A stretch of DNA of 17,406 nucleotides. Origin: an uncultured Candidatus Competibacteraceae bacterium. Lineage in GTDB: Bacteria; Pseudomonadota; Gammaproteobacteria; Competibacterales; Competibacteraceae. The notes under the pieces are model-generated. The model did no database searches. It was not told the DNA's origin and saw nothing but the letters and a program-made list of their open reading frames with translations. Where the stretch lies: the NCBI GenBank assembly GCA_937872125.1, contig CALMNY010000550.1:1-17406 (forward strand). Reading direction: 5' to 3'. This document shows positions 7,660 to 14,936 of the stretch, one piece after another. Positions within the stretch are counted from its first letter, which is position 1. Each line of letters begins with the position of its first letter. Position numbers and translations under genes: made by a program.

Positions 7660-7687
7660 GAAGTTATGGTTAAGAAGTTATGGTTAA
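7660..7687. repeat. 14-bp perfect tandem repeat before minD
   Basis: Two exact adjacent copies of GAAGTTATGGTTAA (7660-7673 and 7674-7687) lie in the 85-base gap between minC and minD. On the sense strand of the operon each reads TTAACCATAACTTC. The second copy ends one base before a possible GTG start of minD. It may be a slippage duplication or part of the translation leader. Confidence 0.95.
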
Positions 7688-7729
7688 AAGCTGTTGAATA
7701 ACTCTGTTGTATCCAAATCCAGCTCATGA

Positions 7730-8464
7730 TCAGCGTATCAGGTGATCGATGACCAACCGGTCGTCCATCAGATGAATCTGCATGGGTTTGCCCCGATCCG
7801 CAGGATCGAGATTGATCTGTTCGCTGATTCGATAACGACCGGCAATCGAGATCAATTCCGCCTCCAGGCTTTGACAGAAAATCCAGGTCTCGACATCGCC
7901 CTTGACTCCAGCCAGGGCGCGCCCACGCAGTACGCCATAGATGTGGATGTTGCCATCGGCGATCACCTCGGCGCCGGCGCTGACTGCGCCGAGGATGATC
8001 AAATCGCCATCAGGCGCATAGATTTGCTGGCCGGAGCGCACCGGATGATTAACGATCCGGCTGCGCGCCGGGGCCGGTTCGGGCCGCTCGGTTTTTTTGG
8101 CCGCGCCGGCGGAACGGCTGTCGGGCAATATCGGTAATCCCGCCTGGCGGATGGCTGCCTGGAGTTCCGGGCTGCCGTGACGGATGCCCACCGGCGCCAT
8201 GCCATGCCCGCGCAATAACGCATACAGCCCATTGAAATCCACGCCATCCAGACCGTTGGGGGGTTCCACCAGCCCCTCCAGATCAATCACCACCGGCGTA
8301 TTATTGAAAAAACTGGGCGCCTGCTTGACCTTCTCCGTCAAATGCCGCTCGATGGCGGCCCGATCCAGTTGGAACAGATGCAACACAGTCAGGGTGAACA
8401 GGCTACCCTTGAGTTCAAAAGGCGGGATATTTTCGTCGGCGAAGCGGGGGGATCGCAGCAGCAT
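7730..8464 (-). CDS. minC: Septum site-determining protein MinC
   Basis: MinC is the FtsZ polymerisation inhibitor carried by MinD. The 244-residue protein has the N-terminal FtsZ-interacting domain (FELKGSLFTLTVL at about 16-28, then VIDLEGL), a linker rich in Ala, Pro and charged residues (about 115-140), and the C-terminal beta-helix that dimerises and binds MinD, with RSGQQIYAPDGDLIILG and GNIHIYGVLRGRALAG. It is the first gene of minC-minD-minE-hslR. The ATG at 8464 is the best start, although the first 14 residues are not family-like and no clear ribosome site precedes it. A TAGAAT box lies upstream on the minus strand (8512-8517) without a recognisable -35 box. Confidence 0.95.
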   Translation of the reverse strand: MLLRSPRFADENIPPFELKGSLFTLTVLHLFQLDRAAIERHLTEKVKQAPSFFNNTPVVIDLEGLVEPPNGLDGVDFNGLYALLRGHGMAPVGIRHGSPELQAAIRQAGLPILPDSRSAGAAKKTERPEPAPARSRIVNHPVRSGQQIYAPDGDLIILGAVSAGAEVIADGNIHIYGVLRGRALAGVKGDVETWIFCQSLEAELISIAGRYRISEQINLDPADRGKPMQIHLMDDRLVIDHLIR

Positions 8465-8576
8465 GGCGGTACCGGAGTGCTCAGGCTAAACGATGATGGA
8501 TAATCCGCGTTATTCTACACGCCCCCCGTGCGGCGACATCCCGCCGGGGCAGGCGCGGCCAGCTCGCCAATAGCTC

Positions 8577-9056
8577 TTAGTGGTCGTGACCATGAGCGTG
8601 GACGTGGCCATGGGCCAGCTCCTGGGCGGTCGCGTCCCGGACTTCCAGCACGTCCACCGCGAAATGGAGGTTTTTGCCAGCCATCGGATGGTTGGCGTCC
8701 AGCACCACGACCTGATCATTCACGCCGACCACGGTGAAATTCACAATGCCTTGCGCGCTCTCGCCCTGAACCCGCATCCCCACCTGAATGTTCTCGTCGG
8801 GTGGAAACTGGTCGCGCGGCGCCTCAAATACCGCCTGGGGATTGTAATCGCCGTAACCATCAGCGGGCGTCACGTGAATCGCTGAGTTGAATCCCACCTC
8901 GCACCCCTCCAGCGCGTTTTCCAACCCGGGGATAATGTTGCCGTAGCCGTGCAGATAAGCAAACGGTTCGCGCTCGCGACTGGAATCGAGCTGAACACCC
9001 AAGTCATCGGTGAGGGTATAGTGCAGGGACACGACCCTGCCGTGGGTTGCTTTCAT
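8577..9056 (-). CDS. slyD: FKBP-type peptidyl-prolyl isomerase SlyD
   Basis: SlyD is a cytoplasmic prolyl isomerase and chaperone that also binds nickel and supports metal-enzyme maturation. With the ATG at 9056, preceded by AGGTG, it has 159 residues. The split FKBP domain is visible in VVSLHYTLTDDLG near the start, LHGYGNIIPGLENALEG, and the C-terminal NHPMAGKNLHFAVDVLEVR; the inserted IF chaperone domain lies between (about residues 70-122), starting near YGDYNPQ. The end is His-rich, HGHVHAHGHDH, with six histidines in eleven residues, shorter than the E. coli metal tail and lacking its cysteines. The frame stays open upstream of 9056, but that part is not family-like. It is divergent from the NlpC/P60 gene. 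Confidence 0.93.
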   Translation of the reverse strand: MKATHGRVVSLHYTLTDDLGVQLDSSREREPFAYLHGYGNIIPGLENALEGCEVGFNSAIHVTPADGYGDYNPQAVFEAPRDQFPPDENIQVGMRVQGESAQGIVNFTVVGVNDQVVVLDANHPMAGKNLHFAVDVLEVRDATAQELAHGHVHAHGHDH

Positions 9057-9087
9057 GGGAAACACCTGTCGGCTGGAAACAGGCTTT

Positions 9088-9093
9088 ACTATA
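9088..9093 (-). promoter_or_regulatory. Possible -10 box for slyD
   Basis: TATAGT on the minus strand (5/6 to consensus), 31 bases upstream of the slyD ATG, in a divergent intergenic region where a promoter is expected. I find no good -35 box at 16-18 bases. Confidence 0.35.
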
Positions 9094-9157
9094 GAACATC
9101 CTGTCTGCATCCGCCGCAAAAAAACCGCGCGCCCATGGCTTACTCCAACGGGGCGCC

Positions 9158-9163
9158 TATACT
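9158..9163 (+). promoter_or_regulatory. Possible -10 box for the NlpC/P60 gene
   Basis: TATACT (5/6) lies 39 bases upstream of the ATG at 9203, in the 146-base divergent gap with slyD. The -35 region is poor, so this is tentative. Confidence 0.35.
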
Positions 9164-9202
9164 GGAATCCATATCCATTGCACTCGTGGGGGAGTTTACA
9201 CC

Positions 9203-9742
9203 ATGCTCGCCATCCCATCCCGCGCTGATCGGTTGTTCATTACATCCTGGTTATTCGCCGGTTTGCTGGGGCTGAGCGGGTGTGCGACGCCGCCGCCTTC
9301 CCCACGCGACCCGCACGCTATTGCTCGCCAGCGCATTCTCGGCGCCGCCGAGCGCATGGTCGGAACCCCTTATGTGTTGGGGGGCGAATCGCCGGGCGGG
9401 GTGGATTGCAGCGGCCTGGTGCAATACACCTACCAGCAGGCCGGCATCCGGGTGCCGCGCACCACGGTGGCGCAGTTTCAGGCGGGGCGATTCCAGCGCC
9501 GGGTGCTGCCGGGTGATTTGCTGTTCTTCCGCACCGATGGCAGCGGCCGGGTGTCCCATGTCGGGATTTATGCGGGCAAAGGGCAGATGATCCATGCGTC
9601 CTCGGGCAGCGGCCGGGTGCGCAAGGTCAGTCTGGGTCAGCCGTATTGGCGGAAGCGCATGGCGGGCGGCGCGACTTTTCTGGGAGCGGGGATGCCGCCG
9701 GTAACCCGGCGCTGGCCGGCCGACAACGGGCCGAACGGCTGA
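9203..9742 (+). CDS. NlpC/P60 family cell-wall peptidase, lipoprotein
   Basis: The product is a predicted outer-membrane or periplasmic lipoprotein that cuts peptide stems of peptidoglycan, like Spr/MepS and NlpC of E. coli. A lipoprotein signal peptide runs from residue 10 to the lipobox LSGC (cysteine 27), followed by a short Pro-rich linker. The NlpC/P60 domain starts near residue 40: GTPYVLGG (54-61), the catalytic cysteine C69 in VDCSGLV, H119 in SHVGIYAG, and the polar third residue H131 in MIHAS, so the triad is complete. The 179-residue length is usual for the single-domain form. GGGGGAG precedes the ATG. The exact substrate cannot be told from sequence. The gene converges on the yafJ-like gene, with stops 18 bases apart and no visible terminator between. 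Confidence 0.93.
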   Translation: MLAIPSRADRLFITSWLFAGLLGLSGCATPPPSPRDPHAIARQRILGAAERMVGTPYVLGGESPGGVDCSGLVQYTYQQAGIRVPRTTVAQFQAGRFQRRVLPGDLLFFRTDGSGRVSHVGIYAGKGQMIHASSGSGRVRKVSLGQPYWRKRMAGGATFLGAGMPPVTRRWPADNGPNG

Positions 9743-9760
9743 AGAACCGGATCCGCCGGG

Positions 9761-10540
9761 CTATGAGTCGAACGCCGCGACCTGCGCGCCGGCGCTGAAA
9801 ACCGCCAACGTACCGGGCAGCATCACCGTCCACGCTTCGTTATCGGTCAGCGGCCGAGTCGCCACCACGGTCACCACATCGCGGGGCGTGGTCTCCCGCT
9901 GAAAATCCACCGTCATGTCGGCGTCCATCAGCCGGGCCTCGCCGAACGGCGCCCGGCGGGTTAGCCACGACAGTTGCGTACCGCAATGAGCGTAGAGGTG
10001 CCGGGCATCGCTGAGGAGAAAGTTGAACACGCCGCGCGGGTTCAACTCTTGGGCCAGAGCGTGAATATGCCGCCATAAAGCTTCGGGCCGGCGTGGCGGT
10101 TCGGGGAAGCGGGCGCGGACGCGATCCAGCAACCAGCAGAAGGCGTATTCGCTGTCGGTGCCACCAATGGGGCGGTAAAAGCTCAGGGGCAACCGCTTTG
10201 CGCCGCGCAACTGGCCGTTGTGAGCGAATACCCAATGCCGGCCCCACAACTCGCGGCTGAAGGGATGGGTGTTCTCCAGGCACACCCGACCCCGGTTGGC
10301 CCGGCGAATGTGGCTGATCACGATCAGGCTCTTGATCGGATAGCGCTGCACCAGCCGGGCGATTTCCGATTCGGCGCTGGGATTGGGATCGTGAAAGGTC
10401 CGGCAGCCGCGCCCCTCGTAAAAGGCGATCCCCCAGCCGTCGCGGTGCGGGCCGGTCTTGCCGCCGCGCTGCATCAGCCCGGTAAAGCTGAAGCAGATGT
10501 CGGTGGGCACATTGGCGCTCATCCCGAGCAACTCGCACAT
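9761..10540 (-). CDS. yafJ: Class II glutamine amidotransferase (YafJ-like)
   Basis: The 259-residue protein has the Ntn-type glutaminase fold and is close to E. coli YafJ along its whole length. It starts [10 protein letters not shown], so C2 becomes the N-terminal nucleophile after methionine removal. Other active-site elements are [10 protein letters not shown] (34-43), SHIRRANRG (76-84), NTHPF, AHNGQL (106-111) and GGTDSE (126-131). No synthase domain is fused to it, so it probably hydrolyses glutamine or a gamma-glutamyl compound, or supplies ammonia to a partner; the physiological substrate is unknown to me. The start at 10540 is fixed by the need for MC at the N-terminus; the open frame extends upstream without family similarity. 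It is 13 bases downstream of the MBL-fold gene and is the last gene of that unit. Confidence 0.92.
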   Translation of the reverse strand: MCELLGMSANVPTDICFSFTGLMQRGGKTGPHRDGWGIAFYEGRGCRTFHDPNPSAESEIARLVQRYPIKSLIVISHIRRANRGRVCLENTHPFSRELWGRHWVFAHNGQLRGAKRLPLSFYRPIGGTDSEYAFCWLLDRVRARFPEPPRRPEALWRHIHALAQELNPRGVFNFLLSDARHLYAHCGTQLSWLTRRAPFGEARLMDADMTVDFQRETTPRDVVTVVATRPLTDNEAWTVMLPGTLAVFSAGAQVAAFDS

Positions 10541-10553
10541 GACCGACCCCGCT

Positions 10554-11252
10554 TCAGCCCCAGCGCGATCCCAGCGCCGACGACCAGCCCGATGTGGCGA
10601 TGCCCCGCGCCCGGCGGACGTGGTCCAGAAACGGATTGGTTTGCAGTTCCTGCTCCAGCGTGGTGACCGGGCCATGGCCGCTGCACACCAGCAGATGGCC
10701 GGGCAACTCCAGCAGGCGGCTGAGGCTGGCCTGCATCAATTCCGGGTCGCTCATGGGAAAGTCGGTGCGGCCGATGCTGCCCGCGAACAGGGTGTCGCCG
10801 ACGAAGATGTAGGTATCATCGTAATAGCAGCCCTGGCCTGGGGTGTGGCCCGGCGTGGACAGGAACCGGAAGCGCAGTTCGCCGACCTCGATGGTATCGC
10901 CGTCGTGGACTTCCCGATCAATCCGCCCGCTGGGCCGGTCGAAATCGGCCATGCCGAACAGCAATGAGCCTTGCTGTGGCAGCGCATCAAACATCGGCCG
11001 CTCCAGTGCCGGCAGGTAAGTGATCGCCTCGGGAAATTCCCGCTGTACGTCCGCCAGTCCGCCGGCGTGATCGAAATGGGCGTGGGTCAGCAGAATCGCC
11101 CGTAAATCCGGGCGTGGCTGCATCCGGGCCAGCGCCTGCGCCAGTTGCGGCCCGTCGCCGGTATCCACCACAGCGCACTGACCGGTGGCGGGGTCTTCGA
11201 GCAAATAGGCGTTAACCTGGAACGCACCCAGGGTCAGACAGCGGACTTTCAT
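10554..11252 (-). CDS. MBL-fold metallo-hydrolase (glyoxalase II-like)
   Basis: The protein belongs to the metallo-beta-lactamase-fold hydrolases of the glyoxalase II/YcbL group. The two-metal site is complete: THAHFDH (56-62), H136 in STPGHTPG, D153 in VGDTLF and H193 in SGHGP; the GRTDFP segment at 161-166 is typical of the group. It lacks the long C-terminal glutathione-binding domain of true glyoxalase II, so a small thioester or related substrate is more likely; this is inference. The end (from about residue 212) runs longer than the usual NPFL finish. The start ATG overlaps the ycgN stop by four bases, so translation is coupled to ycgN. The yafJ-like gene follows after 13 bases. Confidence 0.9.
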   Translation of the reverse strand: MKVRCLTLGAFQVNAYLLEDPATGQCAVVDTGDGPQLAQALARMQPRPDLRAILLTHAHFDHAGGLADVQREFPEAITYLPALERPMFDALPQQGSLLFGMADFDRPSGRIDREVHDGDTIEVGELRFRFLSTPGHTPGQGCYYDDTYIFVGDTLFAGSIGRTDFPMSDPELMQASLSRLLELPGHLLVCSGHGPVTTLEQELQTNPFLDHVRRARGIATSGWSSALGSRWG

Positions 11253-11689
11253 GACAAGCTCTCAATGATATGGTTTTCGAGCCGGCGGACCCGCCGTTCC
11301 GACACCGCCCAGCCGCAGACGGTCATGCCCGCGCGCTGGGTGGAACGCGGGTCGCCGGTGCGCAGGGGGTGCCAGTCCGGCAGCGGCTGGCCCTCGGCCC
11401 GCCGCTGGTAGGCGCACGTCGCCGGCAACCAGCGAGCTCGCCGTACTTCGGCAGGGGTCAGTTGCACGCAGTCAGGCACCCAGCGGAACCGGTCGGCGTA
11501 GCGGCTGCATCGGCCTGTGGCCAAATCCAGCAACCGGCAGGCGACGTTGGTGTGGAACAACTCGCCCGTGTCCTCGTCTTCCAGCTTGTGCAGGCAGCAC
11601 TTGCCGCAGCCGTCGCAGAGCGCTTCCCACTCGGCCTGGGTGAGTTCGGCGAGGGCTTTAGTTTCCCAAAACGGGGATTCGGCGCTCAT
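11249..11689 (-). CDS. ycgN: UPF0260 cysteine-cluster protein YcgN
   Basis: This is a YcgN-family protein, closely similar to the E. coli one, with FWETKALAELTQAEWEALCDGC at the start (seen in two parts: residues 7-20 and 21-28). The function is not established. Eight cysteines are arranged as C25, C28, C31, C32, C51, C61, C74 and C92, which belongs to the zinc- or iron-sulphur-binding CxxCxxCC group (YkgJ-type). A conserved TCAYQRRAEG and LPDWHPL follow. It is the first gene of a three-gene unit with the MBL-fold hydrolase and the yafJ-like gene. The leader before the ATG is pyrimidine-rich on the sense strand (repeated GCTTCC) and has no Shine-Dalgarno sequence, which is unusual in this window. 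Confidence 0.93.
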   Translation of the reverse strand: MSAESPFWETKALAELTQAEWEALCDGCGKCCLHKLEDEDTGELFHTNVACRLLDLATGRCSRYADRFRWVPDCVQLTPAEVRRARWLPATCAYQRRAEGQPLPDWHPLRTGDPRSTQRAGMTVCGWAVSERRVRRLENHIIESLS

Positions 11690-11724
11690 GCGAGAAGGCA
11701 GGAAGCGGGAAGCAGGGACGCCGC

Positions 11725-11738
11725 CGGGGGCATCCCCG
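11725..11738. other. Small GC hairpin between the CBS gene and ycgN
   Basis: The sequence CGGGG-GCAT-CCCCG forms a 5-bp stem with a 4-base loop in the 57-base gap between the CBS gene stop and the ycgN start. No T run follows on either strand, so it is not a standard terminator. It also sits in the leader of ycgN. Confidence 0.35.
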
Positions 11739-11746
11739 ATGCCGGC

Positions 11747-12181
11747 TCAGGTAGTGATGTACTCGCGCAAGGCCTGCGCTTCCCGGGCGGTTTCCTCCAG
11801 CTTGGCCTTGACCAGGTCGCCGATGGAAACCACGCCGACCATCTTGCCGTCGTCATCCACCACCGGCATGTGGCGGAAACGCCTGGCGGTCATGATGACA
11901 AGGACTTCGCTGACTGTTTCAGCCGGTTTGCCGGTGGTCATGGCGCAGGTCATGCAGGGCCGAATGGACATTTTGGCAAAGTCGGTCCGGCCCTCGGCGC
12001 ACAGGTTCAGCACATCGCGCTCGGTGAAGATGCCCGCTGGCGAGCCGTCGGCATTCGGCACCACCACCGAACCCACCTTGTGATCGTGCATGGCGCGGAT
12101 GGCGTCGGCGACCGTGGCGCTGGCGGACACGGTGACCGGCTGGCCGCCTTTTTTATTCAGGATTTCCTTCAACAGCATCAT
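11747..12181 (-). CDS. Two-CBS-domain protein
   Basis: The 144-residue protein consists of almost nothing but a pair of CBS domains, which form a Bateman module that senses adenine nucleotides or related ligands. The first runs from about residue 9 to 62 (VTVSASATVADAIRAM, then GIFTERDVL) and the second from about 74 to 130 (VSEVLVIMTARRFRHMPVV, then GVVSIGDLVK). A short charged helix (LEETAREAQALREY) closes the protein. Stand-alone pairs of this type usually act on a partner protein, which cannot be named here. The gene begins ATG ATG (12181 and 12178), with AGGGGGAT upstream. It lies 149 bases downstream of htpG and 57 bases upstream of ycgN; whether it shares a transcript with either is unclear. 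Confidence 0.93.
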   Translation of the reverse strand: MMLLKEILNKKGGQPVTVSASATVADAIRAMHDHKVGSVVVPNADGSPAGIFTERDVLNLCAEGRTDFAKMSIRPCMTCAMTTGKPAETVSEVLVIMTARRFRHMPVVDDDGKMVGVVSIGDLVKAKLEETAREAQALREYITT

Positions 12182-12330
12182 GTTCGTGCATCCCCCTGGG
12201 GTTGGTTAAAACAAGCGAATGAGGCAATTCCCAATAATTTAGCAAATTTATCGGTTTTAGCCACAACGGAAACTGATGGGCGGCGGCGCGCTGTCCGGAG
12301 GGGCAACGCCACCGCTGCCCGAGTCAAGGC

Positions 12331-14235
12331 TCAATGGCCCAGCGCCAGCAGCAAGCCATTCAATCGTTTCACAAAACTGGCCGGGTCTTCCAGTTGCCCG
12401 CCCTCGGCCAACACCGCCTGCTCGAACAGCAGGTTGGTCCAGTCGCCGAAGCGGCTGGCGTCCGGCTCGTCCTTCAGCCGCGCGATCAGCGAGTGGGTGG
12501 GATTCAGCTCCAGATAGGGTTTGCTCATCGGCACGTTCTGGCCGGCTTCGCGCAGCAACCGTTCCAGATGGGCGCTGAGCGCGTATTCATCCACCACCAG
12601 ACAGGCGGGCGAATCGGTCAGCCGCGAGGAAATCCGCACGTCCTTGACCTTGTCGCCCAGCACCTCCTTGACCCTCGCCAGCAGATCCTTGTGCGCATCC
12701 TCGGCCTGCTTCTGTTCCTGCTTCTCTTCCTCCGAGGCGATCTTGTCCAGGTCCAGCGCGCCCTTGGCCACCGACTGGAACTGTTTACCTTCGAACTCGG
12801 TCAGGTGCGACATCAGCCACTCGTCCACCCGGTCGGTCAGCAACAGCACTTCCAGGCCCTTCTTGCGGAAGATTTCCAGATGCGGGCTGTTTTTGGCGGC
12901 GGCGAAGCTGTCGGCGACGATATAGTAAATCTTGTCCTGGCCTTCCTTCATCCGGGCGATATAGTCGGCCAGGGAAACGGTCTGCTCGGCGCTGTCGGCC
13001 TGGGTCGAGGCGAAGCGCAGCAGCTTGGCGATCTGTTCGCGGTTGCCGTAATCCTCCGCCGGACCTTCCTTGAGCGCCCGGCCGAACTCCTTCCAGAATT
13101 TGCCGTACTTTTCGGCCTCGTTGGCGGCCAGGTCCTCCAACAGACCCAGCACTTTCTTGACCGAACCGGCGCGGATGCCGTCCACCACCTTGCTGCCTTG
13201 CAGGATTTCGCGGGAGATGTTCAGCGGCAGGTCGTTGGAATCAATCACACCACGCACAAAGCGCAGGTAGCGCGGCATCAGGTGGTCGGCGTCGTCCATG
13301 ATGAATACCCGCTGCACGTACAGCTTCACCCCATGGCGCTGCTCGCGGTCCCACAGGTCGAAGGGCGCGCGGGCCGGGAGGAACAGCAACGAGGTGTATT
13401 CCAGCTTGCCTTCCACCCGGTTGTGGGTCCAGGCCAGCGGGTCCTCGAAATCGTGGCCGACGTGCTTGTAGAACTCCTTATATTCCTCCTCCTTGATTTC
13501 CTGCTTGGGCCGCGCCCACAGCGCCGCCGCCTGATTGATCCGCTCGTCCTCGATTTTCGGCGGCGCGTCCTTGTCCTCGCTGAACTTCTGCACCGGCATG
13601 ATCACCGGCAGGGTGATGTGATCGGAATACTTGGTGATGATCGAGCGCAACTGCCACTCGTTCAGCAAATCCGCATCGTCCTCGCGCAGGTGCAGGGTCA
13701 CTTCGGTGCCGCGCGTGGGCTTCTCAATCGTTTCCAGGGTGTATTCACCCTCGCCGGTAGACTCCCAGAGCACGCCGTGTTCGGGCCCCATGCCGGCGCG
13801 GCGGGTATGCAGCGTGACCTTGTCGGCGACGATGAAACTGGAATAGAAGCCGACGCCGAACTGGCCGATCAGATTCGTGTCCCTGGCCTGATCGCCGGTC
13901 AGCTTTTGCATGAACTGGCGGGTGCCGGAACGCGCAATCGTGCCGATATTGTCAATGACCTCTTGCCGGTCCATGCCGATGCCGTTGTCGGCGACGGTGA
14001 TGGTGCGGGCGTCCTTGTCGAAACTGACCCGGATGTTCAGATCGGGATCGCTCTCGTACAGGGCGCTGTCGGTCAGGGCTTCAAAGCGCAGCTTGTCGCA
14101 GGCGTCGGAGGCATTGGAAATCAGTTCGCGGAGGAAGACTTCCTTGTGGGAATACAGGGAATGAGCGACCAGGCGCAGCAGTTGCTGCACCTCGGCCTGA
14201 AAACCAAGGGTTTCCTTGTGGGCTTCGACAGTCAT
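12331..14235 (-). CDS. htpG: Molecular chaperone HtpG (Hsp90)
   Basis: HtpG is the bacterial Hsp90, an ATP-driven dimeric chaperone in the cytoplasm. The 634-residue protein has the N-terminal GHKL ATPase domain with E37 and N41 ([12 protein letters not shown]), DNGIGM (83-88) and [11 protein letters not shown] (124-134), then the middle domain with [12 protein letters not shown] and the arginine region [15 protein letters not shown], and the C-terminal dimerisation domain with [10 protein letters not shown]. The cytosolic MEEVD tail is absent, as in all bacterial forms. The ATG at 14235 gives the standard N-terminus ([13 protein letters not shown]). Upstream is a good sigma-32 promoter (14283-14310), so it is expected to be heat-induced. 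GGAG, ten bases before the ATG, lies in one arm of an inverted repeat. No clear terminator follows. Confidence 0.98.
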   Translation of the reverse strand: MTVEAHKETLGFQAEVQQLLRLVAHSLYSHKEVFLRELISNASDACDKLRFEALTDSALYESDPDLNIRVSFDKDARTITVADNGIGMDRQEVIDNIGTIARSGTRQFMQKLTGDQARDTNLIGQFGVGFYSSFIVADKVTLHTRRAGMGPEHGVLWESTGEGEYTLETIEKPTRGTEVTLHLREDDADLLNEWQLRSIITKYSDHITLPVIMPVQKFSEDKDAPPKIEDERINQAAALWARPKQEIKEEEYKEFYKHVGHDFEDPLAWTHNRVEGKLEYTSLLFLPARAPFDLWDREQRHGVKLYVQRVFIMDDADHLMPRYLRFVRGVIDSNDLPLNISREILQGSKVVDGIRAGSVKKVLGLLEDLAANEAEKYGKFWKEFGRALKEGPAEDYGNREQIAKLLRFASTQADSAEQTVSLADYIARMKEGQDKIYYIVADSFAAAKNSPHLEIFRKKGLEVLLLTDRVDEWLMSHLTEFEGKQFQSVAKGALDLDKIASEEEKQEQKQAEDAHKDLLARVKEVLGDKVKDVRISSRLTDSPACLVVDEYALSAHLERLLREAGQNVPMSKPYLELNPTHSLIARLKDEPDASRFGDWTNLLFEQAVLAEGGQLEDPASFVKRLNGLLLALGH

Positions 14236-14241
14236 GAGGAA

Positions 14242-14282
14242 CGGACTCCGGATGGATTAGGGTATTCGCGGTTTGGAGTCCG
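14242..14282. repeat. 8-bp inverted repeat in the htpG leader
   Basis: CGGACTCC (14242-14249) and GGAGTCCG (14275-14282) are perfect complements separated by 25 bases. On the htpG sense strand the proximal arm contains the GGAG that would serve as ribosome site. The distal arm abuts the sigma-32 -10 box, so it spans the probable transcription start. It could be a protein site or, in a longer transcript, a hairpin that covers the ribosome site. Confidence 0.75.
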
Positions 14283-14310
14283 ATATGCGGGCGAACGGAG
14301 GAATTTCAAG
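14283..14310 (-). promoter_or_regulatory. Sigma-32 (RpoH) heat-shock promoter of htpG
   Basis: On the minus strand, CTTGAAA (14304-14310) is followed after 13 bases by CCGCATAT (14283-14290). The heat-shock consensus, from established work on E. coli RpoH, is CTTGAAA with 13-17 bases to CCCCATNT. The -35 box is perfect and the -10 box differs at one position. Transcription would start near 14275-14279, leaving a leader of about 40 bases before the ATG. Confidence 0.82.
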
Positions 14311-14332
14311 GAAGGGTGAATACAGAGAAGGT

Positions 14333-14361
14333 CCACGGAAACCACGGAAAGGATCGTGGAC
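14333..14361. repeat. 9-bp tandem repeat with hairpin downstream of ogt
   Basis: Two exact adjacent copies of CCACGGAAA (14333-14341 and 14342-14350) lie between the htpG promoter and the ogt stop codon. The same stretch forms an imperfect hairpin, GTCCACG (14331-14337) with CGTGGAC (14355-14361). On the minus strand it follows ogt by two bases and could aid termination, but there is no T run. Confidence 0.7.
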
Positions 14362-14363
14362 GG

Positions 14364-14843
14364 CTATTCGGGTTCGACCATCGCGCCCTCATGTCGCAGC
14401 AACCAGCGTTTGATGCCGAGCGGATCGCCGGTCACCGCTCCCGTATAACCCCCCAACCCTTGCCGCCCCACTACCCGATGGCAGGGAATCAGGATCGGAA
14501 TCGGATTGGCGCGGCAGGCGCCGCCGATGGCGCGAGCGGCAGTATCGAGTTTTTGCGCCAGGTCACCGTAGGTCAGCACGGTTCCCACGGGGATCGCTTG
14601 CAACGCCGCCCAGACCCGCTGTTGGAATGCGGTCCCGCCTGGCGCCAGTGGCGCCGTGAACTGATCGCGAGGATCGTGAAAATAGGCTTCCAGTTGCGCG
14701 ACCACGGCGGCGGTTGCAGTATCCACCGGAGGCTGCTCGGACGCATCGGCGGCCAGGTAATCGAGCGTGTTTACTGCATTGCCGGTCATGCGGATGCCGA
14801 TTCGACCCAGCGGCGTGGCAATGACGGCTTGATAGACGTTCAT
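14364..14843 (-). CDS. ogt: Methylated-DNA--protein-cysteine methyltransferase
   Basis: The protein removes the alkyl group from O6-alkylguanine in DNA by transferring it to its own cysteine, a one-use repair reaction. The acceptor is C121 in IPCHRVV (119-125), preceded by RAIGGACRANPIPIL, which holds the arginine finger R104, and followed by GLGGYTG; TAFQQRVWAALQAIPVGTV starts the DNA-binding part. The N-terminal half is less conserved, as usual. The 159-residue length is typical of Ogt, without the AdaA regulator domain. The ATG at 14843 has a very strong ribosome site, AGGAGGAGG at 14850-14858, the best in the window. Repeats of 9-bp period lie on both sides of the gene. Whether the ortholog is Ogt or the Ada C-terminal type cannot be settled by eye. 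Confidence 0.94.
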   Translation of the reverse strand: MNVYQAVIATPLGRIGIRMTGNAVNTLDYLAADASEQPPVDTATAAVVAQLEAYFHDPRDQFTAPLAPGGTAFQQRVWAALQAIPVGTVLTYGDLAQKLDTAARAIGGACRANPIPILIPCHRVVGRQGLGGYTGAVTGDPLGIKRWLLRHEGAMVEPE

Positions 14844-14936
14844 AACATTCCTCCTCCTGTAAATTTGCCCGTAATCGAATCCCGAAGGTGGGCATCCGTG
14901 GCTCTTTCACGATCTGAAGCACGAATTCAACGGATT

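Noticed and set aside
9743..9760. Terminator between the converging NlpC/P60 and yafJ-like genes
   Set aside because: Only 18 bases separate the stops, with no stem followed by a T run on either strand.
12182..12330. Promoter for the CBS gene in the AT-rich gap after htpG
   Set aside because: Several AT-rich hexamers occur, but none has both boxes with proper spacing, so I did not annotate one.
14242..14282. CIRCE/HrcA operator in front of htpG
   Set aside because: The inverted repeat does not match TTAGCACTC-N9-GAGTGCTAA in sequence, arm length or spacing.
12334..14319. Long open frame on the plus strand opposite htpG (about 660 codons)
   Set aside because: It mirrors htpG codons in a GC-rich gene, has His/Gln/Leu-rich composition without any family motif, and htpG is certain on the other strand.
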